Positions 44,362 to 52,394 of a stretch of 64,000 bases of DNA are shown piece by piece. Below the pieces are notes generated by a model that saw nothing but the letters and a program-made list of their open reading frames with translations, did not search any database and was not told the DNA's origin. This stretch comes from Gemmatimonadota bacterium (lineage in GTDB: Bacteria; Gemmatimonadota; Gemmatimonadetes; Longimicrobiales; Gaopeijiaceae): contig JAPPNN010000087.1 in NCBI GenBank assembly GCA_028873815.1, positions 44,084 through 108,083 of the forward strand. Direction: 5' to 3'. A program made the position numbers and the translations under genes. Each line of letters opens with the position of its first letter. Within the stretch, counting starts at the first letter, position 1.

Positions 44362-45542
44362 TGGTGGCACGCGACGCCGGCCGCGCCGCCCTCCGCAAGG
44401 GCGAGCAGGGGACTTCGCTGCGCTACCGCATGATGGCCCTGGCACGCGCCCGTTCCGACGTCATCTCTCTGGGGCGCGGCGATCCCGATCTCGACACCCC
44501 GGCCCCGATCATCAAGGGAGGCCTCGCCCGCTTCGCGGCACGCGAGCCCCACGACGCTTCGGATCCGGTGCGAGGCCTGCGGTCGTTGCGCGAGGGCATC
44601 GCGGCACGCTACGCCCGCGAACGCGGATTGGCGGTGGATCCCGCCACCGAGATCGCCATCACCAACGGTGCCCAGGAGGGACTGTTCCTGGCCATGCTGG
44701 CGCTGGTCGACCCGGGCGACAGGGTCGCCTGTCAGGATCCGCGCTACAGCTCCTACGACCAGGCGATCGGTGTCGCGGGCGGCGAAATCGTGGCCATTCC
44801 AACCGGTGGCGACCGGCCGTTCCACCTGAACGGCGATGATCTGCGCCAACAGGCCCGGGACGCCAGGGTGCTCGTCTTCGTCAACCCCTCCAACCCCACC
44901 GGCTCCTGCGTTGGGCCCGCCGGTGTGCGCTCGATCGCGCGCGCCGCCGCCGAAATCGGCCTGACCGTCCTCTCCGACGAGATCTACGAGGACGTCGTGT
45001 TCGGCGACGAGCCCTTCCTTTCCTTCCTGTGCGCCGACGGCGCGCGCGAAAGGAGCGTGGTGCTTTCGGGCTTCTCCAAGGCCTACGCAATGACGGGGTT
45101 CCGGGTCGGGTACCTGATCGGGCCGCCCGTGTTCATCGACGCCGTCGAAGCGCTGAAGAGCACGACCTCGGGCCCCTGCCCGTCGTTTTCGCAGTACGCC
45201 GCGCTCGCCGCCCTGGAGGCCGAGCCCGACCCCCGGCCCGGATTCCTGGCGGTCTACGCGCGCCGCCGACGCGCGCTCATGCGGGGGTTCGCCCGCCTTG
45301 GCATCCCCCATGGTCCGCACGGCGGGGGCCTGTTCATGTGGGCCGATGTTTCGCGCTGGGGCATGGACGCCGAGACCTTCTGCTACCGGCTGCTCGACGA
45401 GGAGGGCGTGCTGATGTTCCCCGGCAACTCCTTCGGCGAGCGGTGGCGCGGATGGGTGCGCGTCTCGCTGCTCGCCCCGGAGGCACGGATCCACGAGGCG
45501 ATGGATCGAATCGGAGATTTCACCAACGGGCTGAAACCATGA
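44361..45542 (+). CDS. Class I/II PLP aminotransferase (partner of the degenerate copy)
   Basis: A 393-residue fold-type-I aminotransferase with all catalytic elements: GRGDPDLDTP, NGAQEGLF, NPSNPTGS, SDEIYEDV, Lys240 in SGFSKAYAMTGFRVGY and the Arg in WVRVSLLAPE. It is coupled upstream to the degenerate paralogue (TGATG) and downstream to the hydantoinase (ATGA). It is similar to the aminotransferase at 32989, so the two arose by duplication. It probably converts an amino acid, perhaps the product of hydantoin hydrolysis, to a 2-oxo acid that the D-hydroxyacid dehydrogenase could reduce. A GTG one codon upstream is an alternative start. Confidence 0.92.
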   Translation: MVARDAGRAALRKGEQGTSLRYRMMALARARSDVISLGRGDPDLDTPAPIIKGGLARFAAREPHDASDPVRGLRSLREGIAARYARERGLAVDPATEIAITNGAQEGLFLAMLALVDPGDRVACQDPRYSSYDQAIGVAGGEIVAIPTGGDRPFHLNGDDLRQQARDARVLVFVNPSNPTGSCVGPAGVRSIARAAAEIGLTVLSDEIYEDVVFGDEPFLSFLCADGARERSVVLSGFSKAYAMTGFRVGYLIGPPVFIDAVEALKSTTSGPCPSFSQYAALAALEAEPDPRPGFLAVYARRRRALMRGFARLGIPHGPHGGGLFMWADVSRWGMDAETFCYRLLDEEGVLMFPGNSFGERWRGWVRVSLLAPEARIHEAMDRIGDFTNGLKP

Positions 45543-46966
45543 TCCTCATCAAGGGCGGCACCATCGTCACCGCGGACTGCATGAAGCGTGCCGACGTGGT
45601 CATCGAGGGGGGGCGCATCGCGGCAGTCGTGCCCGATTTGCCTTCCGGCAACGGGTTCGACCGCCAGGCGTTCGAGCGTCGCGGCGGCCGCATCCTGGAC
45701 GCGCGCGGACACTGGGTGATGCCGGGCGGGATCGACACACACACGCACCTCGCGCACCCCATCGACCGGCTCGGCGTCACCACCGCGGACGACTTCCACA
45801 CGGGTACGGTCGCGGCCGCGTGCGGGGGCGTCACCGCGATTGTCGACTTCTCCCTCCAGCGCCGCGGCGAGTCGATTCTCCACGCCCGCGACCGCCGTCT
45901 TGCCGAGATCGAACCCGACGCCATCATCGACTACAGCTTCCACACCATCGTTACAGATGTACGTGAGGACGTAATGGATGAAATTCCTGTCCTCATTGAA
46001 GATGGATTCCCGTCCTTCAAGGTTTACATGACATACGGGGACAAGATCGTGGACGACGCCGGGCTGTTGCGGCTGCTCGAGGTCGGCGGCGCCAACGGGG
46101 GGCTCGTGTACGCGCACTGTGAGAACGACTGCGCCGTGACCTGGCTGATCGAGCGCCACCTCGCGGCCGGGAAGACCGGACCCGCCTTTCACGCTCCCAG
46201 CCGCCCGCCGGAGGTCGAGGCCGAGGCGACGCAGCGGGCAATCATGCTGGCCCGACTCGTTGACGCGCCCCTGTGTATCGCGCACGTGACGTCGGCCGGC
46301 GCCGCCCGGCACGTTGCGGAGGCCCGGGCCGCGGGAGCCCCGGTCGTCGCCGAGACCTGTCCGCAGTACCTCGTCCTCGACGACTCGGTCTATGACGCCG
46401 AAGGGGGGTTCGAGGTCGCGAAGTTCGTCTGCAGCCCCCCGATGCGGACCGCCGACCATCGCGACGCGCTGTGGAACGCGCTCGCGGCGGGTTCTATTCA
46501 GCAAGTGTCCTCGGATCACGCGCCCTTCCGCTACCACGACCAGAAGACGGCCGGCCGCGGCAACTTCACGCGCATCCCGAACGGCCTCCCCGGCATCGAG
46601 ACCCGGCTGCCGCTGCTGTTCACCTACGGTGTCAGGGCCGGACGGATCTCACCGCAGCGGTTCGTGGAGCTGGCCGCGACCAACCCGGCGCGCATCTTCG
46701 GCCTCCATCCCCGCAAGGGCACGCTCGATGTGGGCGCGGATGCCGACCTGATCGTGGTGGATCCGGACGCCGAAGTCGAGATCGACGCGGCGGCGCTCCA
46801 CTCGGCTGTGGACTACAGTCCATTCGAGGGGATGCGCGTCGGCGGCTTCCCCACGTGGACCCTGTCGCGCGGTGAGGTGATCGTGGACCGGGGCGAGCCG
46901 GTGGCCGCGCGGGGCAGGGGGCGCCGGGCCGTACGGCGGAGGATCACGGCGGCGACCCTGCCATGA
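45539..46966 (+). CDS. hydA: Dihydropyrimidinase/D-hydantoinase
   Basis: A 475-residue cyclic amidohydrolase. The binuclear zinc site is complete: His68 and His70 in DTHTHL, the carboxylated Lys161 in FPSFKVYMTY, His193 in YAHCEN, His249 in IAHVTS and Asp326 in SSDHAPF. The Tyr/Lys motif and the PNGLPGIETRLPLLF segment separate it from allantoinases and dihydroorotases. It opens cyclic ureides (hydantoins, dihydropyrimidines) to N-carbamoyl amino acids. No N-carbamoylase of the usual families is adjacent; the amidase at 38406 or aspartoacylase-like protein at 46990 may stand in. The ATG overlaps the aminotransferase stop. A less GC-rich patch with a TACGT/ACGTA dyad lies at about 45950-46030. 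Confidence 0.92.
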   Translation: MILIKGGTIVTADCMKRADVVIEGGRIAAVVPDLPSGNGFDRQAFERRGGRILDARGHWVMPGGIDTHTHLAHPIDRLGVTTADDFHTGTVAAACGGVTAIVDFSLQRRGESILHARDRRLAEIEPDAIIDYSFHTIVTDVREDVMDEIPVLIEDGFPSFKVYMTYGDKIVDDAGLLRLLEVGGANGGLVYAHCENDCAVTWLIERHLAAGKTGPAFHAPSRPPEVEAEATQRAIMLARLVDAPLCIAHVTSAGAARHVAEARAAGAPVVAETCPQYLVLDDSVYDAEGGFEVAKFVCSPPMRTADHRDALWNALAAGSIQQVSSDHAPFRYHDQKTAGRGNFTRIPNGLPGIETRLPLLFTYGVRAGRISPQRFVELAATNPARIFGLHPRKGTLDVGADADLIVVDPDAEVEIDAAALHSAVDYSPFEGMRVGGFPTWTLSRGEVIVDRGEPVAARGRGRRAVRRRITAATLP

Positions 46967-46970
46967 TGCT

Positions 46971-46985
46971 GCGGCCCGGGGCCGC
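46971..46985. terminator. Palindromic GC hairpin between convergent genes
   Basis: GCGGCCC-G-GGGCCGC is a perfect 15-base palindrome in the 23-bp gap between the stops of hydA and the aspartoacylase-like gene. It could serve both strands as a terminator, but there are no T runs and the folded loop would need to open a few pairs. Confidence 0.35.
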
Positions 46986-46989
46986 GCCG

Positions 46990-47988
46990 TCATCCCGCCA
47001 GGTCGTTCTCCCGCACCTCGTCGATGATCCCGAAGAAGCAGCACCACTCGCCCGCCAGCACGGACGGGCGCGACCGCAGCCCGAACACGACCCCGTCCGC
47101 GGGCGCCACCACCTCCGCGCGAACCTCGCCGTAGAGGTCGTAGACGCGCCCAAGCGGTGTCCCGGCCGGAATCTCGATCTCAAACGGCACGTCCGCGCTG
47201 CCAACCCACATGCCGGACGCAGGAGCCAGCAGCGCCTGCTGGTGCCCCATCCGCAGGCGCCCCGCGTACCGCGCCTCGCCGTCGAGCATGCCGTAGTGCC
47301 GCATGACATTCACGTAGCTTCCCGCCAAATCCTCGGCGACCGCATGGAAATCGGCGGTCAGCGTGCGGCAGTTGCCTCCCAGTTCGACCGTGATCCCCGC
47401 GTGTCCCCGCTCGGCGATCTTCGACGACGGGTTGGCGCCGCCCACGCCGCTGCGGAAGACCAGGTCCCACTGCGGTCCCATCGCCGCCGCGAGTTCGAGG
47501 CTGGGCGGGGTGTCCGCGGCGAAGATCATGTGCGCCAGGTACGAGTGCTCGCCCCCGGAATGCACGGCGATCTGCAGGTCGCAGGCGTCGCGCATGGCCT
47601 CCCAGTGCACCCACGCCGCGCGTTCGGTCGGGTATCCGTCGGCGCGGCCCGGATAGATCCGGTTCATGTCGTGCGAGAATGTGTCGAGGGGATCGCCGCG
47701 CTTGCCGGCCTCGAACGCGGGGACGTTCATGGCGGGCACTCCGACGACCGTGCCCCGCAGCGCCTTCGGATCGAGGTCGGCAAAGAGCTTGAAGATCGAC
47801 AGCGCCCCTTCGGGCTCGTCGCCATGCGTAGCTCCGTTGATCCAGAGGACGGGGCCGTCGGCTACACCCCTTGATATGAGCACCGGGATCTCGCCCATCC
47901 GCCCGGCGGCGTCCGGACCCACCGGGATCGCGCCCCGGGCCCCTGTACCCCTGGCCGCGCTGGCCGTGCCGACCCGAAACGTGGTCAC
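46990..47988 (-). CDS. Succinylglutamate desuccinylase/aspartoacylase-family zinc hydrolase
   Basis: A 332-residue M14-like zinc hydrolase. The metal ligands are visible: His55 and Glu58 in THGDEPEG and His143 in AVHSGGEH. The catalytic Glu is Glu202 in TVELGGN. The C-terminal beta-rich domain (APASGMWVGSADVPFEIEIPAGTPLG, then VVAPADGVVFGLRSRPSV) resembles the lid domain of the family. The GTG at 47988 overlaps the dehydrogenase stop (GTGA); further upstream the frame is antisense noise. Members deacylate N-acyl amino acids such as N-succinylglutamate, N-acetylaspartate or N-alpha-acetyl-diaminobutyrate. Coupling to an Ldh-type dehydrogenase suggests release then oxidation of a hydroxy acid or amino acid. 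Confidence 0.88.
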   Translation of the reverse strand: MTTFRVGTASAARGTGARGAIPVGPDAAGRMGEIPVLISRGVADGPVLWINGATHGDEPEGALSIFKLFADLDPKALRGTVVGVPAMNVPAFEAGKRGDPLDTFSHDMNRIYPGRADGYPTERAAWVHWEAMRDACDLQIAVHSGGEHSYLAHMIFAADTPPSLELAAAMGPQWDLVFRSGVGGANPSSKIAERGHAGITVELGGNCRTLTADFHAVAEDLAGSYVNVMRHYGMLDGEARYAGRLRMGHQQALLAPASGMWVGSADVPFEIEIPAGTPLGRVYDLYGEVRAEVVAPADGVVFGLRSRPSVLAGEWCCFFGIIDEVRENDLAG

Positions 47989-49061
47989 GCCACTGGCTCC
48001 AGCGCGAAGGGCACGCCCAACTCCCTTGCGAGGTCGCGCAGCCCGGCCACCGTCGTCCCGTCGACCGGGATCCCATGCTCGAGCCGCCATCGTGCGCGCT
48101 CCTGCTCGGCCTGGCCGGGGAGTTGGACCGGGCCGTCCGGGTCGATCGGCGGCGCTGTGAGCACATCCGCGATCAGCGCCTCGAGCCGCTCGTCGAACCG
48201 CCGCCTGGCGATGAACGCCTCGATCCTGATCGCGATCATCGTGTGGGCCACGTCGTAGTTCTCGTCATCCTGGAATACCTGCGCGCCGAAGAGCGAACCC
48301 GTCAAGACCCCCGTCAGGGCGTCGGTGATCAGGCTCAGGCCGTATCCCTTGTAGTCGCCGATGGGAAGCAGCGGCCCGTCCATGGCGGCGCCCGGGTCGG
48401 TGGTGCGCGCTCCGTCCGCGGTCAGTGCCCAGGTGTCGGGCATCGGCAGGCCGGCGCGGTCGAGCCACCGCATCATGCCCTTGCCGGACTGCGTGAGGGC
48501 CATGTCGAGAATGATGGGATGATGCCCCCCGCGCGGCACCGCGATCCCCCACGGGTTGGTGCCCAGAATCGGCCGGGTGGCGCCCCACGGAGCCATTTCG
48601 GCGCCCGCGTTGGTCATGGCGATCCCGATCAGGCCCGCGTCGGCGGCGCGCTTGGCATGATAGCCCGCGATACCGAAGTGGTTGCTGTGCCGCACCGCCA
48701 CCATCGCGATGCCGCTCTGCTTTGCGATCTCGATCGCGCGGTCCATCGCGCGGCGGGCCGCCACGTACCCCAGGCCCTTGCCGGCGTCGAGCAGGGCCGT
48801 AGCCGGACCCTCCCGCGCCCAAGACATCGCCGCGTTCGGCCGGATCCCGCCGTTCCGCATCCGGCGGGCATAGCGAAACAGCTTTTCGAGCCCCTGCCCC
48901 TGCCCGGGATGCCACCATAGCGATGCGGTAATCACCCCGTCGGCGTTGATGCGCGCCTCTTCACCCGACGCGCCCAGCGCCCGCAGGACCGATTCGACGA
49001 ATGCCCTGAGCGACGGCTCGGCGAAGCGCTCGACCGCGACCCCGTCGTCGAGGTGGTAGAT
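47985..49061 (-). CDS. Ldh-family (malate/L-lactate/ureidoglycolate) dehydrogenase, start uncertain
   Basis: An NAD(P)-dependent dehydrogenase of the non-Rossmann Ldh family. Conserved parts are AVRHSNHFGIAGYHAKRAADAGLIGIAMTNA with the catalytic His, PILGTNPWGIAVPRG, MALTQSGKG and IGDYKGYGLSLITDALTGVLTG. The first standard start codon is the GTG at 48935 (316 residues), but the in-frame sequence upstream (FAEPSLRAFVESVLRALGASGEEARINADGV) matches the family's N-terminal helices. The only plausible start for it is an ATC at 49061, with AGGGG seven bases upstream, giving 358 residues, the usual family length. An in-frame stop lies shortly before. Substrates include L-lactate, malate, ureidoglycolate and delta-piperideine carboxylates. 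It is coupled to the aspartoacylase-like gene. Confidence 0.82.
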   Translation of the reverse strand: MYHLDDGVAVERFAEPSLRAFVESVLRALGASGEEARINADGVITASLWWHPGQGQGLEKLFRYARRMRNGGIRPNAAMSWAREGPATALLDAGKGLGYVAARRAMDRAIEIAKQSGIAMVAVRHSNHFGIAGYHAKRAADAGLIGIAMTNAGAEMAPWGATRPILGTNPWGIAVPRGGHHPIILDMALTQSGKGMMRWLDRAGLPMPDTWALTADGARTTDPGAAMDGPLLPIGDYKGYGLSLITDALTGVLTGSLFGAQVFQDDENYDVAHTMIAIRIEAFIARRRFDERLEALIADVLTAPPIDPDGPVQLPGQAEQERARWRLEHGIPVDGTTVAGLRDLARELGVPFALEPVA

Positions 49062-49071
49062 GGCGGTGCCC

Positions 49072-51447
49072 CTAGGGAATCAGGCGGCGCGCCCGCGGCC
49101 GGACGATGAACAGCCCCTCACGGCGACTCGACAGCAGCACCGAGCCGCTCTCGAAGTACGGGTAGACGCTCCAGGTGCCATCGAAGCCGGCCTCGTCCGC
49201 GCTCCACGGAGTCGTGTCGAAGTAGCCGAGTTCGGTGGGGTTCTCGGGATCGCTGATGTCCAGCACCCTGAGGCCCGCGCGGTTGTTCGACATGTAGAGC
49301 CGGTCGCCCTTGACGTACATGTTGTGATCCGTGGCCCGCGTGGGGTTCATGTACTCGCTGAGCAGAAGCGGGTCGTCGAGGTCCGCGAGGTCCCAGATCA
49401 GCGTCCGCGTGGCCTCCACCAGGCCGCCCACTTCGTCGAGCTCGTCGTTCGAGTAGAAGTAGCGGTGATCTTCCGTGAGCCAGCCCTGGTGGGCGTAAGC
49501 GACGTTCGGATAGTCGGCCGCAGCCACGGCGATGGGATTGTCCTTGTCGGTCACGTCGGCGATGGACAGCGCGGTCTCGTTGGAGTTCACGCAGATTTCG
49601 CGGCCGGCGTAGTCCTCGTCCGGTCCGTGGTAGATGACGCACTGCGTGTCGTGCGAGTTGCCCGTGTTGCGGCGTCCGGTGTTGGGGTGTGCGAAACAGC
49701 CCGCGAAAACGGGGTTCAGAGGATCGTTGATGTCCACCATGTGCGAGCCCCCACCGCACGTCTCACCGCCGTCCGAAGACCCGACCAGGTAGGCGAACCC
49801 CGTCTCCTCGTTGATGGCGATGTTGTGGGACGACGCGATGCCGGTGTACATGCCGGTCGCCTCGAATTCGCGCGGCTCCGTCACGTCACGAAGCTGGGTG
49901 AGATCGAAGATCTGCATGCCGTGCTGGCCCGCCCCGTCGGCGACCACGAAGGCATGATCCCTGAACACCTTCATGTCGCGCCAGCTGTTGGCCCGGCTGC
50001 CCTCGGTCTTGGCCAGGTTGCCCAGGTAGCGCGGGTTGTAGGCGTCGGTGACATCGACGAAGGCGGTCCCGTCCATGCGGCCGACCAGCGCGTACTCGCG
50101 GCCGTCGAGCGGGTCGGTCCAGCCCCACACGTCGTTCAGCCGCGCGCCCCGACCGGCGCCCAGCTCCGCCCACGGCACGAACGAGAGCAGGTCCACGTGA
50201 TCGCAGTCATAGCCGGCGGCACCGCCGTCGGCGCAAGCGACCTCGCCGCCGTTGATTGCGGGAAGGCCCGCGTATTCGACCGTGAGCACCGCACTGCGCC
50301 CCCACTCACCGGAGCTGTCGGAGAATACGGTCGCGGAACCCAGTCCGAAGTCCGCGCCGGGGTTGCCGAGCACGGCCGTATTGCCCGCGAACGCCAGTGT
50401 CTGGTTCGAAATCGTCATCGGGTTTTCGGCGCCCGGTTCGAACACGTCCACACTGTGCTCCAGACTGAAGGGCGCGCTCGCGTCCCCCGGGGCCGCCCCG
50501 CTGCGGCTGTAGACGAAGAGCTGCGGACCGCCGCCTACCAGCAGCGATGCGCCATCCGACGCCAGCGATATGCCAAACCCGCCTGCCTCGGCCGTGTTCT
50601 CTGGCCGCAGCGTGCCGACTGACGCCCAATCACCGTCAACGCGTCCAAAGCGGTGCACGACTCCCGCCAGAGCGGCATTGCCGTCGTCGTCCATTTCGAC
50701 GGTCATCTGCCCGACGAGGATCTCGCCCCCGAACAGTGCCACGGTCGTGCCGAAGGGCATCGCGCGCATGGCATCGCCTTCCGGCGCGTTCACGACTGCC
50801 TCCTCCTCCCATCCCATGCCACCCGTTCCGCGCTCGAAGACCCGGACAGCGCCTGCGCCAGGGTCGCCGACCACGAGTCGATCTTCCGCCAGGTCGAACC
50901 ATCGCCCACCCCCCGGACCGCCCTGGTCAGGCGCGCCGACCGTGCCGCTGGACGACCACTGTCCGTCGGATGCACGCCGGAAGGTGGCCAGTACGCGGCC
51001 GTCTTCGCCGGTAGCACCCACGGCCAGGTCGTCGCCGGACGCCGCCAGCGACGCCCCGAACCCGTTCAGGCCGGGGCCGCTGAGAGTCTGGACCGGGCGC
51101 ACGTCGTCGCTGTCCACATCGCCCAGGCGGTACACATACACCCTGCCTCCATCGATCCCGGCCGACCCCACCAGCAGCAGATCGCCCGCGCGCGCCAGCG
51201 CCGAGCCGAAGCCATCTCGGACAGCCGGTTCGGGGGCGCGCAACACGGCGATTTCGGCCCAGCCGCCGCTACTGTACACCCGCACCGTTCCCGGCTCCCG
51301 TTCGTGAGCCGCTTCCCCGACCAAAACGCGCCCGTCGGCCACCAGTACCGCGCCTCCGAAGGCCTGGGCGGCGCCATCGGCCGGCGTGACAATACAGCAA
51401 ACCGCCACAAGGAACAGGGGGCTGACACCCAGTCGCAGAATCTTCAC
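49072..51447 (-). CDS. Secreted FG-GAP-type propeller plus choice-of-anchor-B/LVIVD-repeat protein
   Basis: A 791-residue exported protein with a leader (LRLGVSPLFLVAVCCIVTPADGAAQ). Residues to about 400 contain FG-GAP-like repeats (GFGSALARAGDLLLVGS, GFGASLAASGDDLAVGA, GFGISLASDGASLLVGG). The second half is a choice-of-anchor-B domain: ARLNDVWGWTDPLDGREYALVG, TAFVDVTDAYNPRYLGNL, SWRDMKVFRDHAFVVADGAGQHGMQIFDLTQL, SHNIAINEETGFAYLVGS and several later DV/I-[TS]-D..NP repeats. A GTG start is preceded by GGAGGG. Such proteins are surface or secreted propellers of unknown role. Its stop lies 10 bases before the proposed ATC start of the dehydrogenase gene. Confidence 0.85.
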   Translation of the reverse strand: MKILRLGVSPLFLVAVCCIVTPADGAAQAFGGAVLVADGRVLVGEAAHEREPGTVRVYSSGGWAEIAVLRAPEPAVRDGFGSALARAGDLLLVGSAGIDGGRVYVYRLGDVDSDDVRPVQTLSGPGLNGFGASLAASGDDLAVGATGEDGRVLATFRRASDGQWSSSGTVGAPDQGGPGGGRWFDLAEDRLVVGDPGAGAVRVFERGTGGMGWEEEAVVNAPEGDAMRAMPFGTTVALFGGEILVGQMTVEMDDDGNAALAGVVHRFGRVDGDWASVGTLRPENTAEAGGFGISLASDGASLLVGGGPQLFVYSRSGAAPGDASAPFSLEHSVDVFEPGAENPMTISNQTLAFAGNTAVLGNPGADFGLGSATVFSDSSGEWGRSAVLTVEYAGLPAINGGEVACADGGAAGYDCDHVDLLSFVPWAELGAGRGARLNDVWGWTDPLDGREYALVGRMDGTAFVDVTDAYNPRYLGNLAKTEGSRANSWRDMKVFRDHAFVVADGAGQHGMQIFDLTQLRDVTEPREFEATGMYTGIASSHNIAINEETGFAYLVGSSDGGETCGGGSHMVDINDPLNPVFAGCFAHPNTGRRNTGNSHDTQCVIYHGPDEDYAGREICVNSNETALSIADVTDKDNPIAVAAADYPNVAYAHQGWLTEDHRYFYSNDELDEVGGLVEATRTLIWDLADLDDPLLLSEYMNPTRATDHNMYVKGDRLYMSNNRAGLRVLDISDPENPTELGYFDTTPWSADEAGFDGTWSVYPYFESGSVLLSSRREGLFIVRPRARRLIP

Positions 51448-51515
51448 CGGAATCCCTCCGCCGAATGAATGGAAACGTGGGGCAAATCTACTCGACTTCG
51501 AGTCGGTTTACGACT

Positions 51516-52394
51516 CTACGACCAACTGTGCTCATGCGGCTGAATCAACTCCGCCGTCATGCCGGGCAGCTGATCCGGATACACGAAGGCCTCGAACCCG
51601 TCATTTGCGTCGAAGACCGTGTCCTCGAAGAACGGAATCCCCCGCGCCCGCAGCCAGGCGACGTCGTGCTCGATGTCGCGGGTCTGGAGAGCGATATGAT
51701 CCAGTCCCTCGCCGCGCGCTCGCAAGAAACGGTTCACGCGGGACTCGGGGTCCCAGTTCTGCACGAGGTGAAGCCAGCACTGGTTGGGGAACAGGATGCG
51801 GGCGTCGCGCTGCATGCCCTTGCCCTGATCGCTGCGGAAATCCTGCGCGATCAGGCCGAAGTACTGCTCGAAGCGCCGGCATGCATCGTCCAGGTCGTTC
51901 ACGCACAGCCCGATATGCTGGAGACGCGATGCCTTCAGCGAAGTGCTGACAGCCTCGCCCACCGCTTCGGGCGGGTAGTACCAGCTCCGGTCGTGGGATT
52001 GGATGAGCTCAATGGTGAGGCCCGGAAGCCGATCGGGGTAGACGAAGGCCTCGTAACCGTCGTTGGCGTCGAGGATGCGATCTTCCCATACGCCGACCCC
52101 GATCTGGCGGAGATGGGCGACGTCGGCTGCGATGTCGTCGGTCTCGAGCGCGATATGCTCCAGCCCCTCGCCACGCTCGCGGAGGAAGCGGTTGACCCTC
52201 GACTCGGGGTTCCAGTTCTGCACGAGGTGGAGCCAGCACTCGTTGCCGAGGAGGATACGGGCGTCGAGCTGCTTGCCCTGGCCCTGATCGTCGCGGTAGT
52301 CACGAGCCCGCAGACCAAGGGCGCGCTCGAAGGAGCTGCACGCGTCGTGAAGGTCGCGCACGACCATCCCGATGTGCTGCACGCGAAGGATCAC
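51516..52394 (-). CDS. Tandem VOC (glyoxalase-fold) protein
   Basis: A 292-residue protein made of two VOC modules of about 145 residues each, highly alike. Module 1 has LQ-type LRVQHIGMVVRDL, NECWLHLVQNWNPESRVNRFL, LEHIALETDDI and LTIELIQ; module 2 has SRLQHIGLCVNDL, NQCWLHLVQNWDPESRVNRFL, LDHIALQTRDI and MTAELIQ. The His and Glu positions that bind metal in VOC enzymes (HIG, HIAL, E.IQ) are present in both. This looks like a recent internal duplication. Epimerase, isomerase, lyase or dioxygenase activity is possible. The GTG at 52394 overlaps the upstream amidohydrolase stop, so the two are co-translated and may act on the same compound. Confidence 0.82.
   Translation of the reverse strand: MILRVQHIGMVVRDLHDACSSFERALGLRARDYRDDQGQGKQLDARILLGNECWLHLVQNWNPESRVNRFLRERGEGLEHIALETDDIAADVAHLRQIGVGVWEDRILDANDGYEAFVYPDRLPGLTIELIQSHDRSWYYPPEAVGEAVSTSLKASRLQHIGLCVNDLDDACRRFEQYFGLIAQDFRSDQGKGMQRDARILFPNQCWLHLVQNWDPESRVNRFLRARGEGLDHIALQTRDIEHDVAWLRARGIPFFEDTVFDANDGFEAFVYPDQLPGMTAELIQPHEHSWS

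Noticed and set aside
45539..46966. Allantoinase or dihydroorotase assignment for the cyclic amidohydrolase
   Set aside because: The metal site, the FPSFKVYMTY lysine motif and the PNGLPGIETRLPLL segment fit dihydropyrimidinase/hydantoinase better.
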